The translations under genes were made by a program, and so were the position numbers. From NCBI GenBank assembly GCA_964410725.1, contig CAYPID010000005.1, positions 7,369 through 71,368 of the forward strand: a stretch of DNA of 64,000 nt, given 5' to 3'. Position 1 is the stretch's first letter, and each line of letters opens with the position of its first letter. The notes under the pieces were generated by a model. That model was not told the DNA's origin, searched no databases, and saw only the letters and a list, made by a program, of their open reading frames with translations. Source of the stretch: CALAZP01 sp964410725 (lineage in GTDB: Bacteria; Bacteroidota; Bacteroidia; Chitinophagales; Saprospiraceae). Below, one piece after another: positions 25,547 through 34,640 of this stretch.

Positions 25547-27457
25547 ATGAAAGGTGCGGGCCTATTTTTTTTTCTCGCTCTTTTTATTAGGCTGCATGGA
25601 CAGCCCTTTGAATGTGATGGGCAATTGCATCTTTTGGTTCGGTCTGATTACTCCAAATCCTCGATTTTGTATTCTTATGAGGTCGTCGATGGTCAGTGGA
25701 AGGTAAGGGAAACGCCCTTGAGTGAGCGGCGTCGATTATCGGCTTTGGCATACAATATCAGTGACAATTATTTATATAGTTTGGACGCAGACACGTATGA
25801 GTTGATTCGGATCGACCAAGGTGGCCAATTGTTATCATTGGGAAGGCCTGCCAATATTGATACTACTTTAGTATATGAGGCTGGAACGATTTCGCCTGAA
25901 GGGGGGGCGATGTTTGTCATATCTTACGATAAAAATTTTAGTGCCAACAGGGGGTTTTACCGATTGAATATTGGCAGTAGTGGATCTATGGGAGGGGGTT
26001 TTGGAGTGACTTCTACATACCCTTCTAGTGTGGGAGATTTTGCAACGGATCCAATTTACGGAACGCTATACGGGTATGACAATACCAACCGAGTATTGGT
26101 ACAAATTGGGGGAGGAGGTAATATTTCTTCGTTAAATTTTCCTTCCAATGAAGTAGGTGATATTAAGGGAGTTTTTTTTGATCGGACTGGACAGATGTAT
26201 GGTTATAGTGCTGCAGGAGCCATGTACACTATAGATAAAGGCACTGGTAAAGCCACTAATTTGTTTACCGCTCCAAAAGGAGATGATGCCGATGGTTGTT
26301 CTTGTCCTTACACCTATACCTTTACGAAGGAAGTCATACCGAGTACTATATTGCAATGCGACACCTTTGAGGTCCGCTATTTTTTCAATAACCACTTAGG
26401 TAATGGTCAGGATTTCATCACGCTTAGGGATTCTTTTCCCGAAAGGTTCACCATTATTGATTTTAAAAGTGACATTGTCAATCTCACGAAAAATGTTCTG
26501 ACCAAGCCTAATAAACTGGAAGTCAATAACATCATATATCTGATGAATGACAACACCATCACTTTAAAAGTGACGGCACCGGATGATTATCGGGGTACTT
26601 TTATTTCTAGTGCGGTACAGTATCCTTTTCCCTTGGCCTTTGGGCCTCAGCAATTTTCAGATGACCCCAACACGGAAGCGTTACAAGATCCTACGGAGGC
26701 AAAGGTAATTTCTGTTCAAGAGTTGGATCTATCGGAATACGTTAGTTTCAATTGTAGTGGTGATACGGCTATTATAGCGTCTCCTTTGCCCAAGGGGGAC
26801 AATCTTTGGGGAAATGGAAGTAGGGATTCTTTTATTAGGGTTACTCAGACTGGACCGATTGAATTGACGGCTTTTAGTAATTGCGAGTCCTATTTTGGGC
26901 AGTTTACATTGGATGGATTTCCCAATCCTCCATCGTTGGAGATTATAGGACCCGAGGAGGTTTTGGGTGGTGTGGAGTACTCATTTGAGGTGCAATGGAA
27001 TGATTTTGAACCAGTTGAATTCGATTGGAGCGCCGATGAGTTTGCCTTAACTTGTGATAGTTGTGCTTCGGTAGATTTGGCGATTACGAAATCCCAATTG
27101 TTAAAGGTTAGGTTAGTCAATCAGGAAGGGTGTGAAATTCTGGCGGAAAAGGAAGTAGCGGTTAGTATTAATAGGTCTGTTTATGCGCCTAATGCTTTCA
27201 GTCCTAATCAGGATGGGGTCAATGATTGGTTTTACTTGCAAGGCGAAGGTTTTGGAATTTTTGAATTAACTGTTCAAGACAGATGGGGAAATATATTATT
27301 TGACACTGTCAATGGGCAGTTGAATCAACCTGAGAGTGGGTGGGATGGGAAGAAAGGCGGAAGAGCAGTGGATAGAGGATTATATATTTGGTCTGCCAAA
27401 ATAATTTTTGCTGATGGTGCGGAGATGAGTACCGGGGGCGTCATTAATGTAATGTAA
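25547..27457 (+). CDS. T9SS type B sorting domain (CHU_C) secreted protein with N-terminal propeller-like region
   Basis: A 636-residue secreted protein with a signal peptide (about 1-18). Residues 20-250 look like a DUF6923/LVIVD-type propeller (SALAYNISDNYLYSLDADTYELIRID, YDNTNRVLVQIGGGGNISSL). A DUF11-like or adhesin-like beta region follows, then a PKD/Ig-like strand region near 470-540. The last 95 residues, from about 543, are the gliding-motility-associated C-terminal domain: APNAFSPNQDGVNDWF, VQDRWGNILFDT, GWDGKKGG. That domain is the sorting signal that sends proteins through the type IX secretion system. It lies between CRTAC1-like B and C with gaps of 11 and 3 bp, so it belongs to the same transcript. 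Its job in the locus is unknown; surface attachment or ligand capture is a guess. Confidence 0.88.
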   Translation: MKGAGLFFFLALFIRLHGQPFECDGQLHLLVRSDYSKSSILYSYEVVDGQWKVRETPLSERRRLSALAYNISDNYLYSLDADTYELIRIDQGGQLLSLGRPANIDTTLVYEAGTISPEGGAMFVISYDKNFSANRGFYRLNIGSSGSMGGGFGVTSTYPSSVGDFATDPIYGTLYGYDNTNRVLVQIGGGGNISSLNFPSNEVGDIKGVFFDRTGQMYGYSAAGAMYTIDKGTGKATNLFTAPKGDDADGCSCPYTYTFTKEVIPSTILQCDTFEVRYFFNNHLGNGQDFITLRDSFPERFTIIDFKSDIVNLTKNVLTKPNKLEVNNIIYLMNDNTITLKVTAPDDYRGTFISSAVQYPFPLAFGPQQFSDDPNTEALQDPTEAKVISVQELDLSEYVSFNCSGDTAIIASPLPKGDNLWGNGSRDSFIRVTQTGPIELTAFSNCESYFGQFTLDGFPNPPSLEIIGPEEVLGGVEYSFEVQWNDFEPVEFDWSADEFALTCDSCASVDLAITKSQLLKVRLVNQEGCEILAEKEVAVSINRSVYAPNAFSPNQDGVNDWFYLQGEGFGIFELTVQDRWGNILFDTVNGQLNQPESGWDGKKGGRAVDRGLYIWSAKIIFADGAEMSTGGVINVM

Positions 27458-27460
27458 ATT

Positions 27461-30400
27461 ATGAGGATAATAATATTAGTATTTATTGGAATTACAATGG
27501 GATGTTCTATTGAATCTTCCAGTCCTATATTTATTGAGCGAGCTGGAGTTGAATTGGGGGTTGATTTTGAAAACACCTTGATAGAAAGTGATTCTTTCAA
27601 TATTATTCAGTACTTATATTTTTATAATGGTTCGGGGGTTGCTACGGGGGATTTTACTGGTGACGGGTTACCTGAGGTTATTTTGGGGGGCAATATGCAG
27701 CCTACTTCTTTATATTGGAATCGCACTTCGATGGGAGGGGGCCAACCAAAAATTCAATTTGAAGACATCACTGAAGAATCCGGATTGGGCAGCATATCGG
27801 GCTGGACAACAGGAATTACGCTTGGGGATGTCAATAATGATGGTTGGTTGGATATTTACATCTGTCAGGTTTCCTATAAAAACATAAAGGGTTCTAATCA
27901 ATTGTGGGTGCACGGGGGATTAAAAGATGGGGTACCTATTTTCGAGGAGGTAACGGAAGAATGGGGATTATCCTTCGAGGGGTTATCTACCCAAGCCGTA
28001 TTTTTCGATTATGATTTGGATGGGGATAACGATTTGTATTTATTGAATCACTCTACCCACCAGACGGAGCATTATGCAGAGGGAAAAGTTCGGGAGCAGT
28101 TAGACGCTGGGGGCGATAAACTGTATCGAAATGATGGAAATCGCTTCACGGATGTTACTCAGCAGGCTGGGATTTACAGCAGTTCAATAGGTTATGGTTT
28201 GGGTATAGCAGTTGGCGATTTAAATTTAGACGGTTATCCAGACCTTTTCATTGGTAATGATTTCCATGAAAATGACTATTGTTATTTAAACAATGGCAAT
28301 GGGTCATTTAGGGAGGTAGGTCGAACGGCTTTTCAGCACAGTTCTCAATTTTCCATGGGTGCGGCGGTAGCGGATGTTAACAATGATGGCTGGCCTGATA
28401 TTTTTTCCTTGGACATGATGCCACAAGAGGAAGAAATTCGTTTGAGGTCAGTACCCCCTGATCACTATGATATTAATGCATTCAAATTGGGCTTTGGATA
28501 TGGCCCACAATATCCGCGCAATGTACTTCAATTGAATCGAGGATTGGATGCGGCTGGGATTCCATTTTTCTCTGAAATTGCACAATTTGCTGCCTTGGAT
28601 GCTACGGACTGGAGTTGGTCGGGATTACCTGCGGACTTTACGAATAATGGGCACAAGGATCTTCTGATTACGAATGGGATTCTGCGGCGACCTAATGATT
28701 TAGATTACCTCAATTATTTGACCAATGAAATGGTGCAGCTTCGGGCCACGGATTTGGAAATTGCTTCTCAAATGCCTTCTGGGGTCCGCCCCAACTATTT
28801 TTTTGAAAACCATGGAAATTTGGTTTGGGAGGATGCTTCTGCACGAGTCCGTGGCAATGAAGCTGGGGTTACCACGGGGGCCAGTTATGGTGATTTGGAT
28901 GGTGATGGTGATTTGGATGTGGTTCTTAATCAACTGAATCAAAATGCTTCATTTTGGATCAATCAGACCAATAATTTGAATTTTATCAAAGTTGACCCCA
29001 ATGGGATATTAGGCTTGCGCGCGGTACTTTTTGCCGAAGGCGCTCAGATAACCGTCGAATCATACTCTGTCAATGGGTTTATGTCCGCTCATTGTGGACC
29101 TTTACATCTTGGTTTTGGACTTTTGCGACCAGATAGTTTGGTTTTATTTTATCCGGATGGGACTCAAGAGGTGAGGCGAGATTTAGTTTCGGGTACGACC
29201 TATACTGCGAGGCGAGATTATGGGGATTCCCCTTCGGGAAAAGGGCCATTGACTGAACAAACGGAAGCCACTTGGAGGGTATCGGAGTTGGGTTATCGAC
29301 ATCGGGAGGATGAGGCGAATGAGGTTGCTGTTGAAAAAATAATACCCTGGCTGCACTCTACTCAAGGGCCTGCGTTAGCGGTGGGAGATGTCAATTCGGA
29401 TGGATTGGAAGATATTTATGTTGGGGGTGCCGCTGGTCAAGCTGGGATGATTTTATTACAGACCGATATGGGATTCGCACCTGAAGAATCCAAACAGATT
29501 TGGGTGGAGGAGGCTTATTACGAGGATGTATGTGCTGCATTTTTTGATGCGGATGCAGATGGAGATTTGGATTTGGTAGTAGGGAGTGGGGGAAATCATC
29601 TGCCAGCTCAATCGTCAGCTTATATGGATCGGTTATACTTGAATGACGGCAATGGTCGCTTTGAAAAGCAAAAAATTGCTTTACCAGCAGTTTTGGAGAA
29701 TACCTCAAGTATCACCCCTGTGGATTTAGATGGGAATGGTAAGGAAGATTTGATTATTTCTTATTTAGGTATTCCTCAAAAGTATGGCGTATCCTCGGGT
29801 GTGCGGATTTTGATCAATCAGGGTGCGGGGCGGTTTTTGGATTTTACGAACCTCATTGCGCCTAAATTGAGAGAAATAGGGATGATTACGGATTTAAAGG
29901 TGGTGGATTTGGAGGGGGATGAATACCCAGAATTGGTATTTGCTGGGGAGTGGACGCCAGTATATATTCTTAACAACGAGAAAGGCAAGTTTGAATTAAG
30001 TGAAATTCCAGGCAGTAGAGGCCTTTGGAGGAGTATGTCGATAGCTGATGTCGATAGCGATGGGGACTTGGATATTTTGGCGGGTAACCAAGGGACGAAT
30101 ACTTTTTTAAGTAGCCGTATGCCTGCTGGGATGTGGTGGGGAGATTTTGATGGCAATCAAGTTCCGGAAGGGGTGTTATATAACGTTCAAAATGGCAAAT
30201 ATTGGCCGTTGCCGGGACGGGATTTGTTAATTAAGCAAATGACCGCTTATAAAAAAGAGCATACTTCATATGAGGCTTTTGCACAGGATGAGGTGAAGAG
30301 ATATTTTGAAAAGGGTAGAAATTATCAATTGGATTTATTGGCATCAGGATGGTTTGAAAGGGAGGGGAAAAGTTATCAGTTTAGGTCCTTCCCCAAGGAA

Positions 30401-30679
30401 TTACAATGGGCGCCTATATTTTCATTGGCAAAAATTGAGCAGAATCAACCTGTATATCTTTTCGGGGGTAATTTTTATGAACAGAGTCCATATATCGGAA
30501 GGAGTGATGCTGGATTATTGGAAATGGCAGTTTTCGACGGGGAAAAGAATGAATGGCAGTTGGTTTCAGATGATTTAAAGCCAATGGTCAAGGGGCAAAT
30601 CAGGAAGATGGTGGTTACCCAACAAAATGAAGTAATTATTGGGAGAAACAATGATAGTTTGATGATTTTGACGCCTTAA
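27461..30679 (+). CDS. CRTAC1-like lipoprotein C: FG-GAP/VCBS propeller, degenerate ASPIC/UnbV domain, second propeller
   Basis: A 1072-residue third paralogue with lipobox Cys15 (ITMGC). The same two-propeller layout is present: GDFTGDGLPEVILGGN near residue 60, DVNNDGWPDIFSLDMMPQ near 310, DLDGDGDLDVVLNQ near 480, and GDVNSDGLEDIYVGGAAGQ near 645. The central ASPIC/UnbV region (about 516-570) is weaker than in A and B: the NFGLG core reads HLGFGLL, followed by VLFYPDG. It is clearly further from A and B than they are from each other, and may bind a different partner. It starts 3 bp after the T9SS protein. A 76-bp gap then separates it from the DUF1080 gene. Confidence 0.92.
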   Translation: MRIIILVFIGITMGCSIESSSPIFIERAGVELGVDFENTLIESDSFNIIQYLYFYNGSGVATGDFTGDGLPEVILGGNMQPTSLYWNRTSMGGGQPKIQFEDITEESGLGSISGWTTGITLGDVNNDGWLDIYICQVSYKNIKGSNQLWVHGGLKDGVPIFEEVTEEWGLSFEGLSTQAVFFDYDLDGDNDLYLLNHSTHQTEHYAEGKVREQLDAGGDKLYRNDGNRFTDVTQQAGIYSSSIGYGLGIAVGDLNLDGYPDLFIGNDFHENDYCYLNNGNGSFREVGRTAFQHSSQFSMGAAVADVNNDGWPDIFSLDMMPQEEEIRLRSVPPDHYDINAFKLGFGYGPQYPRNVLQLNRGLDAAGIPFFSEIAQFAALDATDWSWSGLPADFTNNGHKDLLITNGILRRPNDLDYLNYLTNEMVQLRATDLEIASQMPSGVRPNYFFENHGNLVWEDASARVRGNEAGVTTGASYGDLDGDGDLDVVLNQLNQNASFWINQTNNLNFIKVDPNGILGLRAVLFAEGAQITVESYSVNGFMSAHCGPLHLGFGLLRPDSLVLFYPDGTQEVRRDLVSGTTYTARRDYGDSPSGKGPLTEQTEATWRVSELGYRHREDEANEVAVEKIIPWLHSTQGPALAVGDVNSDGLEDIYVGGAAGQAGMILLQTDMGFAPEESKQIWVEEAYYEDVCAAFFDADADGDLDLVVGSGGNHLPAQSSAYMDRLYLNDGNGRFEKQKIALPAVLENTSSITPVDLDGNGKEDLIISYLGIPQKYGVSSGVRILINQGAGRFLDFTNLIAPKLREIGMITDLKVVDLEGDEYPELVFAGEWTPVYILNNEKGKFELSEIPGSRGLWRSMSIADVDSDGDLDILAGNQGTNTFLSSRMPAGMWWGDFDGNQVPEGVLYNVQNGKYWPLPGRDLLIKQMTAYKKEHTSYEAFAQDEVKRYFEKGRNYQLDLLASGWFEREGKSYQFRSFPKELQWAPIFSLAKIEQNQPVYLFGGNFYEQSPYIGRSDAGLLEMAVFDGEKNEWQLVSDDLKPMVKGQIRKMVVTQQNEVIIGRNNDSLMILTP

Positions 30680-30755
30680 AAAAGTCTTTATTGGAGATAT
30701 TGTTTAAATTGCACTAAGTGTATTTAGCCGTTTGTTAATATTTAATTTTACAAGT

Positions 30756-32567
30756 ATGAGAAATTACCTTTGGCTGTTGCTGATGTTAGGCTTAGCGGTA
30801 GGTTGTAGTAAAGACGTTGTCCAGGAATCAGCCGAAATAAAAGAATCTGGTCCTCCTCCCTTTTTGCCTATGAACGAGGTATCCATGGACCAGCTAGATT
30901 TTTGGGAGCCAGGTGGAGATAATTGGCAGATTGTTGGTGGGGTGGTTTCAGATTTTCAAGTGGAATGGAATTTAGTTACACAGGCAGGAAGAGGTGTTTT
31001 AGTTAACCTGGTACCTGATGAAGGAAAAAGGGATGTACCTGGTATGGGTTCCCATCTTGTATCTAAGATGAGCCATGGAGATTTGGAGTTAGAATTAGAA
31101 GTTTTGGTTCCCAAGGGTTCTAATTCTGGTATTTATTTTCAAAGCAGGTATGAGTTACAGATTAGGGATACGCAGGGTGATGAAGATTTATCACCGGATG
31201 ATATGGGGGGAATTTATTACCGAAGTGGGGAGGATGGAGTTAATGTAGAAGGGCAAGCACCTTTGATTAATGCGGCCAGATTGGCTGGGTTGTGGCAAAA
31301 ATTACGAGTGATGTTTCGCGCGCCCAGATTTGATGCTTCAGGTAAAAAAGTAAGGGATGCAGAGTTCGAATATGTGTATTTAAATGGAGCTTTAATTCAC
31401 GAGCACGTAAAAGTTTCGGGACCTACTGTAGAGGCTAGTAGCTTGGAGGAGGTGGCTTTGGCCCCTTTGCGGATTCAGGGGGACCATGGGCCGGTGGCAT
31501 TTAGAAATATGAAATACAAGGCTTTTGATTTGAATAAAACGGTCGGGTTAAGTTCACTGACTTACAAATTATACGAGGGGAAATTTGACTACATTCCCGA
31601 TTTTGATAGTTTGCCTCTAATAGATTCAGGCGAGGTAGCAGATTTTAGTAATTTGACGGAATTGGCAGGTTATAACGATGGGGTGAATTTAGTTTTTGAG
31701 GGTGTTTTGGATATCCCAACTTCTGGAACTTATTTGTTTGAAACCATCATTGATGACGGGGGAGATTTATTTATTGATGGGCAGTTAGTGGTTCCTAATG
31801 AAGGAGACCCGGGTTATGGTATGGAGCGAGCTTTAGTTGAATTGACCGCAGGTAAGCACGAGTTTCGGCAAACTTTTTATCAGGAGGTGTGGAGTGCTTA
31901 TATCACTATTAACGTAGAAGGACCTGGGATTGAAAAGCATCAGATTCCAGTGCCAGAAGTCGCAATTGAAGAGGAACAAAGGCCGAGGCGAAAATTAGAG
32001 ATAGCGATTAATGATCGACCAGAATTGATTCGCGCTTTTGTGAATCATAATGGGGAGAAGAGAACGCATATTTTATCCACTGGAAGTCCTGAGGGTATTC
32101 ATTATAGTTATGATACGAGGAATGATCAGTTGTTGAATGTGTGGAGAGGTGGATTCGCTGATGTATCTAAGATGTGGATCAATCGTGGGGAGGAGCAATT
32201 GCTTCAGCCTATGGGTGCAGTTTTAGAGTTGGAGGAGAGTGATTTAGCTTTTCATCCTTTGGGGTATGATTTGAATGAACGGGGTTATCCAGTCTATCGC
32301 TACCAATTGGGGACATCCACTATTTTGGATGCGAGCGAGCCCAAAAATGGAATGCTTCAACGGACTTTGATTGCTGAAAAGGGTTCTGTGGATATGCCTG
32401 TGGCTATAGGACGGGAAATTGTTCCTGTTAGTGGTGGGTGGTATGCGGTGGATCAGTTGTATTTTGTTAAGTTAGATAGTGGGGAAGGCGCAATGAGTAA
32501 GGACGGTTCCAGGTTGATGGTAAAAGTAAATGCTGGGCAACCGATTAGTTATTTGATCAATTGGTAA
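30756..32567 (+). CDS. DUF1080 + PA14 lipoprotein
   Basis: A 603-residue lipoprotein starting at ATG 30756 (MRNYLWLLLMLGLAVGC, Cys17); the reading frame extends to a TTG at 30732 but that start would spoil the signal. Residues about 40-255 are a DUF1080 (3-keto-disaccharide hydrolase / GH16-like jelly-roll) domain, with GDLELELEVLVPKGSNSGIYFQSRYELQI as its core. Residues about 270-400 are a PA14 domain (GTYLFETIIDDGGDLFIDGQLV), usually carbohydrate binding. Residues 415-603 are a beta domain often seen next to such modules (VNHNGEKRTHILSTGSPEG, YDTRNDQLLNVWRGGFADV). It is the only protein in the locus with a plausible carbohydrate-active fold. The next gene follows after 11 bp. Confidence 0.88.
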   Translation: MRNYLWLLLMLGLAVGCSKDVVQESAEIKESGPPPFLPMNEVSMDQLDFWEPGGDNWQIVGGVVSDFQVEWNLVTQAGRGVLVNLVPDEGKRDVPGMGSHLVSKMSHGDLELELEVLVPKGSNSGIYFQSRYELQIRDTQGDEDLSPDDMGGIYYRSGEDGVNVEGQAPLINAARLAGLWQKLRVMFRAPRFDASGKKVRDAEFEYVYLNGALIHEHVKVSGPTVEASSLEEVALAPLRIQGDHGPVAFRNMKYKAFDLNKTVGLSSLTYKLYEGKFDYIPDFDSLPLIDSGEVADFSNLTELAGYNDGVNLVFEGVLDIPTSGTYLFETIIDDGGDLFIDGQLVVPNEGDPGYGMERALVELTAGKHEFRQTFYQEVWSAYITINVEGPGIEKHQIPVPEVAIEEEQRPRRKLEIAINDRPELIRAFVNHNGEKRTHILSTGSPEGIHYSYDTRNDQLLNVWRGGFADVSKMWINRGEEQLLQPMGAVLELEESDLAFHPLGYDLNERGYPVYRYQLGTSTILDASEPKNGMLQRTLIAEKGSVDMPVAIGREIVPVSGGWYAVDQLYFVKLDSGEGAMSKDGSRLMVKVNAGQPISYLINW

Positions 32568-32578
32568 ATTCATAAGGA

Positions 32579-34549
32579 ATGAGATATAAATTGTATTTAA
32601 CGTTATTATTGGTGGCACTATTCACAGTTGTGGGAGTTTCCCAAGGTGGTTACAGTGCCAAAGAGGCTCAGTATTTTATTATTTCGGATGTTCCTATTCC
32701 TGACGATATCATTCTTGAGGTGGGTGGTTTGGCATTCGACGATTCAGGGATATTAGGTGTTACGACTAGAAGGGGGGAGTTTTGGAGAATAGCGAATCCA
32801 GAATCTAATCGACCTACTTTTACAAGATTTGCTCAGGGATTGCATGAGCCACTTGGTTTGGCTTATCGAGATGGTGCTTATTATGTAGCCCAACGGGGGG
32901 AATTATCTAAAGTTACGGATACAGATGGAGATGGTAGGGCGGATAAATTTGAAAATATTTTCAACTGGGATTTAGCGGGAAATTATCATGAATATGCTTA
33001 CGGGCCTAAATTTTTGCCTAATGGGGACATGATTATTTCGTTGAATTTGGGATGGATTGGCCGGGGTGCCAGTTTGTCGAAATGGAGTGGATGGATGTTA
33101 CAGATCAAGCCAGATGGAAGTATGACCCCTTTAGCAGCGGGTATGCGTTCTCCTGCTGGATTCAATTTCAACAAAGATGGGGATTTATTTTATACGGAGA
33201 ATCAAGGAGATTGGGTAGGGTCAGGTCGGATGACTCACATTGAGAAAGGTGTTTTCGCAGGTCACCCTGAAAGTTTGAAGTGGTCAGGTGAACCTATTTC
33301 GCCTATTTCGTTGAGGATGGAGGATATTAAAGATGACGTTCCTACTACTCTATACGAAGAATCTAAAAAAATACCTGCGCTACGGGCTCCTGCGGTGTGG
33401 TTTCCGCATACTATCATGGGAATTTCCACTTCTGATGTGATGGTGGTTCCTGAGGTATGGCCATTTGCTGGCCAGTTATTGGTAGGAGACCAGGGACACA
33501 GTAAAATCATGCGTGTTTTCCAGGAGAAGGTCAATGGCGTTTATCAGGGAATTTGTTTTCCTTTCCGAGAGGGATTTGCCTCTGGATTATTGCGCATGGA
33601 GTGGGGTCCTGATGAGGCGATTTATGTCGGAATGACCAGTAGAGGCTGGGCGGCAACCGGCAAGGCCCCTTACGGACTTCAGCGATTGAAGTGGAACGGT
33701 AAAATGCCTTTTGAAATGGAAAAGGTTGAAATTCAATCAGATGGATTTTTAATAACTTTTACAGAGCCTGTTGATAAGCGGACTGCGGCTAATCCGGAGT
33801 CCTATGCCATTACTGATTTTAATTTCAAATACCATCATTTATATGGAAGTCCTCCGATTATGACGGAAGATCGAGTGGTGTACAAAGTGGAATTGGGTCA
33901 AGATGGTAAGAGCGTCAAATTATTAGTGGAGGGATTGAGGCCTGGGTTTGTGAATGAAATAAAGGCAGAAGGTGTAAGATCGATGGCAGGTCAAGAGTTG
34001 TTACATCCGGTCGGGTATTATACTATTAATGAAATTCCGGGTGTGGAATCATCAAGTGGAAAGGTTTCCGAAGCTTCTGGTGAGATGGATCATTCTGAAC
34101 ATGATATGACAGGCAGTAAATTTGTCGAGACGCCTTCGGCAAAAAGAGTTAGTGCATTGCCAGCTGATTGGGAAAATGGACCAGATGTCATTTTGGAAAT
34201 AGAGGCAATTCCTGGGATGATGTACGACAAAAAAATTATGATGGTACAGCCTGGGCAACGGGTCAAATTGGTATTTAACAATCCTGATGATATGGCGCAT
34301 AATCTTTTGATTGTGCAGCCTGGACAGGCGGATATCGTAGCTGATAGAGCGATGAAGTTGGGATTAAAAGGAGAAGAAATGGGCTTTATTCCTGAAGGAG
34401 AGGAGATTATCGCACATACTACTTTGTTAAGGCCTAATTCCAGTGATGTTATTTATTTTACTGCACCTGAGAAAAAGGGAAATTATCAGTACATCTGTAC
34501 TTTTCCCGGTCATGCGACAACTATGCGAGGTGTATTGATGGTGAAGTAG
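32579..34549 (+). CDS. Sorbosone-dehydrogenase-like propeller fused to an azurin-type blue copper domain
   Basis: A 656-residue secreted protein with a signal peptide (about 1-23) and an AAGGA sequence just before the ATG. Residues 30-390 resemble the glucose/sorbosone dehydrogenase and NHL-type six-bladed propeller (VGGLAFDDSGILGVTTRRGEFW, FNFNKDGDLFYTENQGDWVG). Residues 395-490 form an Ig-like bridge. Residues 530-656 are a cupredoxin, with H574 in a MAHN motif and C640, H645 and M649 in an ICTFPGHATTM motif. The C-x4-H-x3-M spacing is that of azurin/auracyanin type I copper sites. No CxxCH haem site is present. This looks like a secreted dehydrogenase or lactonase-like propeller with its own electron carrier; the redox role is inference. 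It is the last gene before a terminator. Confidence 0.87.
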   Translation: MRYKLYLTLLLVALFTVVGVSQGGYSAKEAQYFIISDVPIPDDIILEVGGLAFDDSGILGVTTRRGEFWRIANPESNRPTFTRFAQGLHEPLGLAYRDGAYYVAQRGELSKVTDTDGDGRADKFENIFNWDLAGNYHEYAYGPKFLPNGDMIISLNLGWIGRGASLSKWSGWMLQIKPDGSMTPLAAGMRSPAGFNFNKDGDLFYTENQGDWVGSGRMTHIEKGVFAGHPESLKWSGEPISPISLRMEDIKDDVPTTLYEESKKIPALRAPAVWFPHTIMGISTSDVMVVPEVWPFAGQLLVGDQGHSKIMRVFQEKVNGVYQGICFPFREGFASGLLRMEWGPDEAIYVGMTSRGWAATGKAPYGLQRLKWNGKMPFEMEKVEIQSDGFLITFTEPVDKRTAANPESYAITDFNFKYHHLYGSPPIMTEDRVVYKVELGQDGKSVKLLVEGLRPGFVNEIKAEGVRSMAGQELLHPVGYYTINEIPGVESSSGKVSEASGEMDHSEHDMTGSKFVETPSAKRVSALPADWENGPDVILEIEAIPGMMYDKKIMMVQPGQRVKLVFNNPDDMAHNLLIVQPGQADIVADRAMKLGLKGEEMGFIPEGEEIIAHTTLLRPNSSDVIYFTAPEKKGNYQYICTFPGHATTMRGVLMVK

Positions 34550-34565
34550 TGGTTTAACCAATTAA

Positions 34566-34609
34566 AAAAGCCGGTTAAGAGACCTTCAATAGGTAGTTAA
34601 CCGGCTTTT
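34566..34609. terminator. Bidirectional intrinsic terminator
   Basis: A 13-bp stem, aaaagccggttaa (34566-34578) with ttaaccggctttt (34597-34609), encloses an 18-nt loop that can itself pair (ACCT with AGGT). It lies between the cupredoxin gene (+) and sdhB (-), and its A and T flanks allow it to end transcription both ways. Confidence 0.9.
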
Positions 34610-34640
34610 CTATATTAATCTTTACAATGTTGCAGATAGC

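Noticed and set aside
18346..30679. Repeated GAT/GGT-rich DNA resembling tandem repeats
   Set aside because: The repeats follow the protein-level DxDxDG calcium loops of FG-GAP blades, with free variation at third codon positions; they are not DNA repeats.
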